NCBI GenBank assembly: GCA_947464515.1
Contig: CANHXF010000054.1
Coordinates: 1-9,111 of the forward strand
Source: Flavobacteriales bacterium
Lineage (GTDB): Bacteria > Bacteroidota > Bacteroidia > NS11-12g > UBA955
Length of the DNA stretch: 9,111 nucleotides
Reading direction: 5' to 3'
The notes under the pieces were generated by a model. That model saw nothing but the letters and a program-made list of their open reading frames with translations. It was not told the origin of the DNA and did no database searches. The translations under genes and the position numbers were made by a program. Shown piece by piece: positions 1-4,970 of this stretch (position 1 is its first letter; every line of letters starts with the position of its first letter).

Positions 1-804
1 ATAGATGCATTTGATTGTCGGATGGATCCTTTTCAATCGCCCATTCATCGCGTCAGGCCTCATGCTGGACAGATTGCGGCGGCGGCGGAGATTCGGGCCA
101 TTTTGGAAGATTCACCCATCGCAAAGCAACCCAAAAAACAGGTGCAAGACCCTTATAGTTTCCGCTGTATTCCCCAGGTTCATGGTGCGTCTTACGATGC
201 CTTGGATCATTGTTTGGATGTTTGGGAAACGGAGTTGAATTCGGTGACCGACAACCCCAATGTGTTTGAGGAGGAGAATATCGTACTGAGTGGTGGCAAT
301 TTTCACGGACAGCCGTTGGCTTTGACGTTGGATTATGCCGCGATGGCGTTATCGGAGTTGGGTAGCATCAGCGAGCGCAGAACGTATTTGTTGGTGAGTG
401 GACAGCGGGGCTTATCGCCGTATTTGGCCGATGGTGCGGGTTTGGATAGTGGTTATATGATTGCCCAGTACAGTGCGGCGGCATTGGCATCGCAGAACAA
501 GCAGTTGTGTACACCGGCTTCGGTGGATAGCATCATGAGTTCGAACGGACAGGAGGATCACGTGAGTATGGGGGCGAATGCGGCTACCAAGTTGTTGCGT
601 GTTATTGAGAACGTTGAGAACATTTTGGCGGTGGAATGGTTGTGTGGGGTAGCGGCATTGAAGCAGCGGGATTTGTCAACGGCACCGGCTTTGCAGCAGG
701 GTGTTGATGCGTTTTCCAAGGCTTACGAGATCGACCACAAAACCCAACCGATGCAGGAATTGATCGCCTGTGCCAAGGGGTGGTTATTTCCAAAGATGGG
801 TTGA
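1..804 (+). CDS. hutH: Histidine/aromatic amino-acid ammonia-lyase, C-terminal part (5' end outside window)
   Basis: The reading frame is open from base 1 to the TGA at 802-804 and gives 267 residues, about half of a normal ~500-residue HutH. The family removes ammonia from histidine to give urocanate, the first step of histidine degradation, using an MIO cofactor built from an Ala-Ser-Gly triad; that triad lies upstream of the window. Visible family signatures, numbered from base 1, are RPHAGQ near residue 20, QDPYSFRCIPQVHGA at 49-63 (substrate/MIO pocket Tyr and Arg), NSVTDNP near 80, GGNFHGQ near 98-104, and SSNGQEDHVSMG with the conserved Glu at 185. The ATG at 22 is internal, not the start, because conserved sequence continues upstream of it. 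The tail after the Glu is slightly shorter than usual but ends naturally. Family membership is secure. Histidine as substrate, rather than phenylalanine or tyrosine, is inferred, because the selectivity residues near the N-terminus are not visible. Confidence 0.9.
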   Translation: MDAFDCRMDPFQSPIHRVRPHAGQIAAAAEIRAILEDSPIAKQPKKQVQDPYSFRCIPQVHGASYDALDHCLDVWETELNSVTDNPNVFEEENIVLSGGNFHGQPLALTLDYAAMALSELGSISERRTYLLVSGQRGLSPYLADGAGLDSGYMIAQYSAAALASQNKQLCTPASVDSIMSSNGQEDHVSMGANAATKLLRVIENVENILAVEWLCGVAALKQRDLSTAPALQQGVDAFSKAYEIDHKTQPMQELIACAKGWLFPKMG

Positions 805-806
805 TA

Positions 807-841
807 TTTGCCGTTTATTCGCGAGTACGATTTTACTTTTT
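807..841 (+). promoter_or_regulatory. Possible weak promoter for the DUF2200-hydrolase pair
   Basis: TTTG at 807-810 is followed after 23 bases by TACTTTTT at 834-841. This resembles the Bacteroidota pattern of TTTG (-33) and TAnnTTTG (-7), with one mismatch in the last -7 base and a spacing on the long side. It would place the transcript start at or very near the ATG at 848. Low confidence: transcription could also run through from hutH. Confidence 0.25.
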
Positions 842-847
842 CGATTC

Positions 848-1216
848 ATGCAACCTACAGCTGCTCACAATGAAAAAATGGCCAAAATGACCTTTGCTAC
901 GGTCTATCCACTTTATTTGGCGAAGTTGGAGCGAAAAGGAAGGAGCAAAGAAGAATTGCATCAGGTGATTGAATGGTTGACGGGTTTTAACGATGATATG
1001 ATATCGAAACTCATCGACGGAAACGCAACCTTCGAAGCTTTTTTTGCGCAGGCTCAACTAAACCCCAATGCGCACCTAATAACCGGTTTGATATGTGGTT
1101 ACAGGATTGAAGAAATTGAAAATCCTTTGACCCGGAATGTTCGATACCTGGATAAATTGGTCGACGAATTGGCGAAAGGACGGAAAATGGAAAAAATAAT
1201 CAATCATCGAAAATGA
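848..1216 (+). CDS. DUF2200 family protein
   Basis: A 122-residue soluble protein of the DUF2200 family (function unknown). Diagnostic stretches are MTFATVYPLYLAKLERKGR near residues 14-32, IEWLTGF, FFAQAQLNPNAHLITGLICG and the strongly conserved tail NVRYLDKLVDELAKGRKMEK. The ATG at 848 is preferred over the ATG at 770 because 770 lies inside hutH and adds 26 non-family residues, while the segment from 848 (His-Asn-Glu-Lys-Met-Ala-Lys-Met-Thr-Phe) resembles the usual DUF2200 N-terminus. ATGs at 878 and 887 are less likely alternatives. No catalytic motif, signal peptide or membrane segment is visible. The stop overlaps the start of the downstream secreted hydrolase (ATGA at 1213-1216), so the two are probably translationally coupled, though no shared role is evident. 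Family call is confident; function is unknown. Confidence 0.88.
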   Translation: MQPTAAHNEKMAKMTFATVYPLYLAKLERKGRSKEELHQVIEWLTGFNDDMISKLIDGNATFEAFFAQAQLNPNAHLITGLICGYRIEEIENPLTRNVRYLDKLVDELAKGRKMEKIINHRK

Positions 1217-2499
1217 AAATATCGTTTAAGCCAGTTCAAGCGCTACCGTTGATTTTTAATTTATTTACGGTGGCCAATCTGTTTTGTCAGGACACCCTAT
1301 CCGTGCTTTTTTTAGGGAATAGCTATACTGCGGTAAATAATGTACCTCAATTGGTTACGAGCCTAGCAAATTCGGCAGGGAAAACGCTAATTGTTGATGC
1401 AAATACGCCTGGGGGTTATACCATTTCAGGTCATTTATCTAATGCTGCATCTGTCGATAAAATCAAACAAAGGACTTGGGATTATATCGTGATTCAAGAG
1501 CAGAGTCAACTGCCGTCGATTGAATACTACCGATTTAACGATTTTTATCCAGCCTTGACAGAGCTGAAAGATACCATAGAGTTCTACAATCCTTGCGCCA
1601 GAATCATTACTTACATGACCTGGGGTAGAAGATTTGGCGGAATGCAATGTGATCCAAGTAATACCCATTGTAGTCCAAAATTTGTGGATTTTAATCACAT
1701 GCAGGATACACTTACGAGTGCTTATTTAGAAATAAGTAGGAAATTAAAAGTGCAATGTGCACCGGTTGGAGTGGTGTGGCAAAATATTTTAAATGATACA
1801 AATCTTGTTTTGCATAGCGGAGATAATAGTCATCCAACGCTCGATGGAAGTTATGTAGCTGCTTGTGCCATTTACAGCAGTATTTGGAAAAGACGTGTCG
1901 GGGGATTGAGTTATACTGCGGAGTTGTCAAATCCCTTGGCGCAATATTATCAATCGGCAAGTGATAAGACGATATTTAATAATGTGAATGATTGGAATCT
2001 TTTCATCAATAAGCCCAAAGCAAATTTCGGTACATCGATTTCGGGCTACATTGCCAAGTTTACCAATTTGTCGAATTCAATATCAAAGGCATTGACGTAC
2101 AACTGGGATTTTGGAGATGGAAAAATCTCTAGTCAGTCGAGCCCAAGTCATACTTATTCCTCAAATGGTAATTACACTGTGAAATTGATTTCCTCGGATT
2201 GTGAGTTTTCCGATACGTTTGAAAAAAAGATTCAAATTGGGAATTCAAATGTTGCAGGTAATCTAAAGAGTGACTTATTATTTTACCCCAATCCTACTTC
2301 GAGTCAATTATTCCTGGAAGTTGAAAATCAATCACTGGGTTCACTTCTTAGAGTTTATGATATGAAAGGAGAATTAAAATTAAGCAGTAGGATATTATCG
2401 CCACAAACTAGCGTCGATTTGGGGCATTTCGCTAATGGTTTGTATTTTTTTCAATTAGGGGAGAATGGGGCGCGAAGCTTCAAAGTGATGAAGGAGTAG
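1213..2499 (+). CDS. Secreted SGNH/GDSL-type hydrolase with PKD domain and T9SS C-terminal sorting domain
   Basis: The 428-residue protein begins with a signal peptide (residues 1 to about 26: lysines, then a hydrophobic stretch ending Phe-Cys-Gln before Asp-Thr). An SGNH-like esterase domain follows (~29-240): block-I motif LFLGNSYT with presumed nucleophile Ser37, EQSQ near 97, YMTWGR near 136, and DNSHPT with presumed catalytic Asp204 and His207. Cys146 and Cys153 could form a disulfide. A PKD/Ig-like domain (~265-345) carries the hallmark WDFGDG at 298-303. The last ~75 residues are a T9SS type-A sorting domain (FYPNPTSSQ at 357-365, ending GARSFKVMKE), which routes the protein across the outer membrane. 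The expected role is hydrolysis of an ester, perhaps on a carbohydrate, at the cell surface; the substrate is unknown. It overlaps the DUF2200 gene by 4 bases. Domain architecture is confident, enzymatic activity is inferred from motifs, and the DUF4886-like branch of SGNH proteins is the closest family I can suggest. Confidence 0.85.
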   Translation: MKISFKPVQALPLIFNLFTVANLFCQDTLSVLFLGNSYTAVNNVPQLVTSLANSAGKTLIVDANTPGGYTISGHLSNAASVDKIKQRTWDYIVIQEQSQLPSIEYYRFNDFYPALTELKDTIEFYNPCARIITYMTWGRRFGGMQCDPSNTHCSPKFVDFNHMQDTLTSAYLEISRKLKVQCAPVGVVWQNILNDTNLVLHSGDNSHPTLDGSYVAACAIYSSIWKRRVGGLSYTAELSNPLAQYYQSASDKTIFNNVNDWNLFINKPKANFGTSISGYIAKFTNLSNSISKALTYNWDFGDGKISSQSSPSHTYSSNGNYTVKLISSDCEFSDTFEKKIQIGNSNVAGNLKSDLLFYPNPTSSQLFLEVENQSLGSLLRVYDMKGELKLSSRILSPQTSVDLGHFANGLYFFQLGENGARSFKVMKE

Positions 2500-2688
2500 C
2501 AGGATCTAAAGGGGAAGATGGGAAAATCCTAAGAAGTTAACTTGGTTCTTCTTTCGGTCTCAAAAGTCGACGTAATTGTTTGAACAAGATGGTGACTTCG
2601 AGTGTGTTAAGAATAACTAATTAGAGGCAAGAATGTACGACAGTTGGACGTGAAAGGCCTGTAAATCCTTGAAAATTATATCTAACTA
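2500..2688. other. Intergenic DNA with no recognised gene
   Basis: The stretch between the hydrolase stop and the hip promoter region holds no convincing coding frame, RNA gene or strong terminator on either strand. The best hairpin candidate, AGGAT at 2501-2505 with ATCCT at 2526-2530, has a 20-base loop and no T-tract. Base composition drops sharply from about 2670 onward, where the AT-rich hip regulatory region begins. Confidence 0.5.
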
Positions 2689-2725
2689 CATATAGATTAG
2701 TCGTTTTTTTAAATAATTATACCTA

Positions 2726-2759
2726 TTTGCATATAATTCAATTTGATTAACTATTTTTG
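2726..2759 (+). promoter_or_regulatory. Promoter of the hipBST-like operon
   Basis: TATTTTTG at 2752-2759 matches the Bacteroidota -7 consensus TAnnTTTG exactly, and TTTG at 2726-2729 lies 22 bases upstream as a -33 element. The predicted start of transcription, around 2765-2767, leaves a leader of about 12 bases before the ATG at 2778. It falls in the centre of the palindrome at 2760-2773. Confidence 0.65.
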
Positions 2760-2773
2760 TATGCTAAAGCATA
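2760..2773. promoter_or_regulatory. Palindromic operator at the hip promoter
   Basis: TATGCT-AA-AGCATA is a perfect inverted repeat with 6-base arms and a 2-base spacer. It abuts the -7 element and covers the predicted transcript start, where a bound repressor would block RNA polymerase. It resembles the known E. coli HipB operator (TATCC, 8 bases, GGATA) in its TAT/ATA ends, though the spacer is shorter. Autorepression by the HipB-like protein encoded immediately downstream is the natural inference. A weaker inverted pair, ATCTA at 2680-2684 and TAGAT at 2693-2697, has the 8-base spacer and might be a second site. Confidence 0.6.
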
Positions 2774-2777
2774 TAGA

Positions 2778-2975
2778 ATGGATGCAATTGCGAAATTTGT
2801 AAAATCAAGGCGGAAACAATTAGAGCTTACGCAGGAGGAATTTGCGATTAAGGCGGGTGTTGCGTTAACTGTGATAAGGAAAATTGAACAGGGGAAAGAT
2901 AATCTGAGTTTATCAAAAGTAAATCACGTGTTACAAATGTTTGGCCATGTTTTAGGGCCGGTAAATGAAAAATAA
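2778..2975 (+). CDS. hipB: HipB-like XRE-family transcriptional repressor
   Basis: A 65-residue DNA-binding protein made almost entirely of an XRE/Cro-type helix-turn-helix: helix 2 TQEEFAIKAGV (18-28) and recognition helix ALTVIRKIEQGK (29-40). It is shorter than E. coli HipB (~88 residues), with only a few residues after the five-helix core. The ATG at 2778 is chosen because the frame's earlier TTG at 2757 sits inside the promoter -7 element and upstream of the predicted transcript start. As first gene of a hip operon it should bind the palindrome just upstream and repress its own operon, probably more tightly in complex with the kinase. In the characterised HipBST system HipB contributes little to neutralising the toxin. 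Its TAA shares a base with the next ATG (TAATG at 2973-2977), implying coupled translation. Family assignment is strong; the operator contact is inferred. Confidence 0.87.
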   Translation: MDAIAKFVKSRRKQLELTQEEFAIKAGVALTVIRKIEQGKDNLSLSKVNHVLQMFGHVLGPVNEK

Positions 2976-3316
2976 TGATGCGCCAAGCTCAAATCAAATA
3001 TAATAACATTCACGCGGGAGTTCTAAAAGAGTTAGATACAGGCGAGTATGAGTTCACCTATGATTTGGAATATGTAAAAAAGTATCCTGAATTATTTATT
3101 GTTTTTGAAATGCCGGTTACTCAAAACTCGTATCGGAGCAAACGGCTTTTCCCATTTTTTGATGGGTTAATTCCTGAAGGTTGGCTTTTGACAATTGCGG
3201 CAGAAAGTTGGAGAATTAATAAAAATGATCGAATGGGTTTGTTGTTGGCCTGCTGTAAAAATACCATCGGGGCTGTTAGTGTGCACCCTTTAATTGATAA
3301 ACAAGATGATGACTAA
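2975..3316 (+). CDS. hipS: HipS-like antitoxin: free-standing HipA N-terminal domain
   Basis: A 113-residue protein equivalent to only the N-terminal subdomain of HipA (HipA_N/Couple_hipA family). Typical stretches are a GVLKEL segment near residue 15, LPF-like RLFPFFDGLIPEGW at 57-70, RMGLLLACCKNTIGAVSV near 86-103, and an acidic tail. In ordinary hipBA operons this domain is fused to the kinase; here it ends at a stop and the kinase follows as a separate gene. In E. coli O127 HipBST the corresponding protein HipS is the antitoxin and places a conserved Trp into the kinase active site. Trp70, right after the conserved Pro-Glu-Gly, is the best candidate here (Trp79 is a second). The start could be the ATG at 2975 or 2978. 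The last 8 bases overlap hipT. The domain is clear; its antitoxin role is inferred from the gene order. Confidence 0.82.
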   Translation: MMRQAQIKYNNIHAGVLKELDTGEYEFTYDLEYVKKYPELFIVFEMPVTQNSYRSKRLFPFFDGLIPEGWLLTIAAESWRINKNDRMGLLLACCKNTIGAVSVHPLIDKQDDD

Positions 3317-4253
3317 GTGTTTGTATTGTTATAAGGGATTAGATACAAATGACATAGGTGATTATCATGCCAAATGTATCAAAGCTTTTTTTGGGACAAA
3401 GTATGCTCCTGCTTTGCCTTATCGATTAGATGAGATGGAGAAATTGGCAAAGGAAGCGGTAGAATTATCAATCACGGTTCCAGGGGTGCAACCAAAATTA
3501 TCTCTTGGTTGGATAAAAAGCATTTTGGAGGATGGAAAGAATGGCCGTTTAACAATAATGGATGCGCTGGATGGATTCTATATCTTAAAACCGCAAAATA
3601 CACACTATGAACAGATGCCTGAGAATGAGCATTTATCCATGAAATTGGCAGAACTATTTCAAATAGACGTGGTCCCTTCCAATATGATTCGATTGACCTC
3701 AGGGGAATTGTGCTATATCACAAAACGCATCGACCGAAAAAAAGATAATGAAAAAATACATTTAATTGACTTTTTGCAAATCTTGGAATTGGAAGACAAG
3801 TATTTGGGGTCAATGGAAATCCTTGGTAAAATGATAGGCGAACTATCCGTTAACACATTGATGGATAAACTTCGTTTTTTTGAGCTTGCAATATTTAATT
3901 TTGTCATTGGTAATAACGATATGCACTTGAAAAATTTCTCGATGTGGTTGTCGGATATTGGATGGGTATTGTCTCCAGCGTATGATTTGTTGAATGTTAA
4001 AATCATATTACCAAAGGATATGGACGATACGGCACTTTTATTGGGAGGAAAGAAGAAGAATTTTAATCAAAAGTATTTTACTCAGTTTGGGCAGGTTTTG
4101 AAATTAAATGATAAACAAATTAAATCCGTCTACAACAAACTAGTTACATGGTTTCCAAAAGCGATCCAACAAATTGATTTATCGTTTTTAAATGATGATA
4201 ATAAGCTTCAATACAAAAATTTGATATCACAACGGGTGAGGTTGTTTAATTAA
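3309..4253 (+). CDS. hipT: HipT-like serine/threonine kinase toxin (HipA kinase core)
   Basis: A 314-residue HipA-family kinase lacking the usual N-terminal subdomain. In order: a zinc-knuckle-like N-terminus (Cys4, Cys7, His20, Cys23); the Gly-rich loop SITVPGVQPKL (54-64), whose Ser54 and Thr56 occupy the place of the autophosphorylated SIS motif of E. coli HipT; ATP-binding Lys94 in YILKPQ; NEHLSMKLAE; the catalytic loop NNDMHLKN (202-209) with Asp204 and Asn209; and the metal-binding SPAYDL with Asp226. All kinase residues expected of an active enzyme are present. Characterised relatives phosphorylate aminoacyl-tRNA synthetases (HipA acts on GltX, HipT on TrpS) and stall translation; the target here is unknown. 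The ATG at 3309 gives the MTKCLYC start seen in Bacteroidota relatives; 3306 is equally possible, while the TTG at 3294 would enlarge the overlap with hipS. The gene is AT-rich (28% GC in a sampled 60-base line). Kinase call confident; HipT-type naming likely. Confidence 0.86.
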   Translation: MTKCLYCYKGLDTNDIGDYHAKCIKAFFGTKYAPALPYRLDEMEKLAKEAVELSITVPGVQPKLSLGWIKSILEDGKNGRLTIMDALDGFYILKPQNTHYEQMPENEHLSMKLAELFQIDVVPSNMIRLTSGELCYITKRIDRKKDNEKIHLIDFLQILELEDKYLGSMEILGKMIGELSVNTLMDKLRFFELAIFNFVIGNNDMHLKNFSMWLSDIGWVLSPAYDLLNVKIILPKDMDDTALLLGGKKKNFNQKYFTQFGQVLKLNDKQIKSVYNKLVTWFPKAIQQIDLSFLNDDNKLQYKNLISQRVRLFN

Positions 4254-4274
4254 TCCGAACTAAATACACGGATT
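4252..4274. terminator. Possible weak hairpin between convergent hipT and engB
   Basis: AATCCG (4252-4257) and CGGATT (4269-4274) form a 6-base stem with an 11-base loop in the 31-base gap between the convergent stops. A bidirectional terminator would be useful there, but the loop is long and neither strand shows a proper T-tract, so termination is only a guess. Confidence 0.25.
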
Positions 4275-4284
4275 GCCTATCCCC

Positions 4285-4878
4285 TTATTTCGGCAAGGTG
4301 CCTTTGATGAAGTTCCAAACCTCGTCGCGGCCGACCTTGGTTTCTGCGCTGCTGATGAAAAACGGGGGCAATTCGTTCCAGAATTCTAACAATTTGGCTT
4401 CAATCGCTGCTTTGTTGGCCTCCAATTCTGTAGGTTTCAGTTTGTCCGCCTTGGTTCCGATTAAAGCCATCGGGATATCGTGCTCGCCACATTCATTGAT
4501 GAAGTCCATGTCGATTTGTTGCGGCTTGATGCGTAGGTCGATCAACACAAATAAGCAATACAAATTCACCCTTTCGTGCAGATAATGCTTGATCATTTTG
4601 CCAAAAATCTCACGTTTGTCTTTGGAGAGTTTTGCGTAGCCATAGCCTGGCAAATCCACAAATTGGATTTTCTTGTTCAACAAAAATAAGTTGATGCTCT
4701 GCGTTTTTCCCGGCGTGGAACTCGTTTTAGCCAATCCGTTTCTCTGCGTGAGCATGTTGATTAAGCTGCTTTTGCCCACATTACTGCGACCAATGAAGGC
4801 GAATTCTGGCAATTCGGTATGAGGCATGTCCGCATTCTTTTGCCAACTTCCAATGTATTCTGCGGTATTGATGTCCAT
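4285..4878 (-). CDS. engB: Ribosome biogenesis GTP-binding protein EngB/YsxC/YihA
   Basis: A 197-residue TRAFAC-class GTPase of normal EngB length (~195-210). All G motifs are visible: G1 GRSNVGKSS at 30-38, the switch I region with STPGKTQ at 54-60, G3 DLPGYGYAKL at 75-84, G4 TKADK at 142-146 and G5 SSA at 176-178. The family acts in the cytoplasm in late assembly of the 50S subunit and is essential in several bacteria. It is transcribed leftward, convergent with hipT and divergent from ubiE, from a 92-base intergenic region. On the minus strand GATATTTG (4906 down to 4899), one mismatch from the TAnnTTTG -7 consensus, lies 20 bases before the ATG and may be its promoter. No oddities are visible. 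Confidence 0.96.
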   Translation of the reverse strand: MDINTAEYIGSWQKNADMPHTELPEFAFIGRSNVGKSSLINMLTQRNGLAKTSSTPGKTQSINLFLLNKKIQFVDLPGYGYAKLSKDKREIFGKMIKHYLHERVNLYCLFVLIDLRIKPQQIDMDFINECGEHDIPMALIGTKADKLKPTELEANKAAIEAKLLEFWNELPPFFISSAETKVGRDEVWNFIKGTLPK

Positions 4879-4952
4879 TTGTTGCGATTTTGCGTCTGCA
4901 AATATCGGTGTGTTTGCTCATCGATTCGTCGGTCACTGCCCTCGAAATTGCG

Positions 4953-4960
4953 TATATTTG
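4953..4960 (+). promoter_or_regulatory. -7 promoter element of the ubiE-porT-tgt-lptG run
   Basis: TATATTTG matches the Bacteroidota -7 consensus TAnnTTTG exactly and ends 10 bases before the GTG start of ubiE, predicting a very short leader. I find no good TTTG at the -33 distance; the nearest TTTG (4913-4916) is too far away. The site also argues against any ubiE start upstream of it. Confidence 0.5.
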
Positions 4961-4970
4961 TAACTTTATC

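Larger units (their letters stand above)
2689..2777. repeat. Three CATATA motifs at 40-41 base spacing in the hip control region
   Basis: CATATAGA occurs at 2689-2696 and 2770-2777, and CATATAAT at 2730-2737. Their starts are 41 and 40 bases apart, close to four helical turns each. The last two share GCATATA exactly 40 bases apart (2729-2735, 2769-2775), and the third is half of the operator palindrome at 2760-2773. They may be phased half-sites for the HipB-like repressor. AT-rich DNA produces such matches by chance, so this stays tentative. Confidence 0.35.

Noticed and set aside
5..238. Open frame near the left edge
   Set aside because: It is out of frame with the conserved ammonia-lyase sequence that covers the same bases.
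770..847. ATG at 770 as the start of the DUF2200 gene
   Set aside because: It falls inside the hutH coding region and adds 26 residues unlike the family; the ATG at 848 fits.
2534..2543. 10-base perfect palindrome AAGTTAACTT downstream of the hydrolase gene
   Set aside because: About nine such palindromes are expected by chance in a window of this size, and no promoter or partner site is associated with it.
2757..2777. TTG at 2757 as an earlier start for the HipB-like gene
   Set aside because: It lies inside the exact TAnnTTTG promoter element and upstream of the predicted transcript start; the ATG at 2778 gives a normal XRE N-terminus.
3294..3308. TTG at 3294 as the start of the kinase gene
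   Set aside because: It adds residues absent from the family and lengthens the overlap with hipS; ATG 3306/3309 gives the expected MTKCLYC start.
3306..3316. hipS/hipT boundary as a frameshifted single hipA gene
   Set aside because: Both parts have complete conserved domains, the kinase has its own ATG and a conserved Cys-rich N-terminus, and the same split is known in HipBST operons.
4890..4970. ATG at 4890 as the start of ubiE
   Set aside because: The extra 27 residues do not resemble UbiE and the region contains the promoter -7 element.
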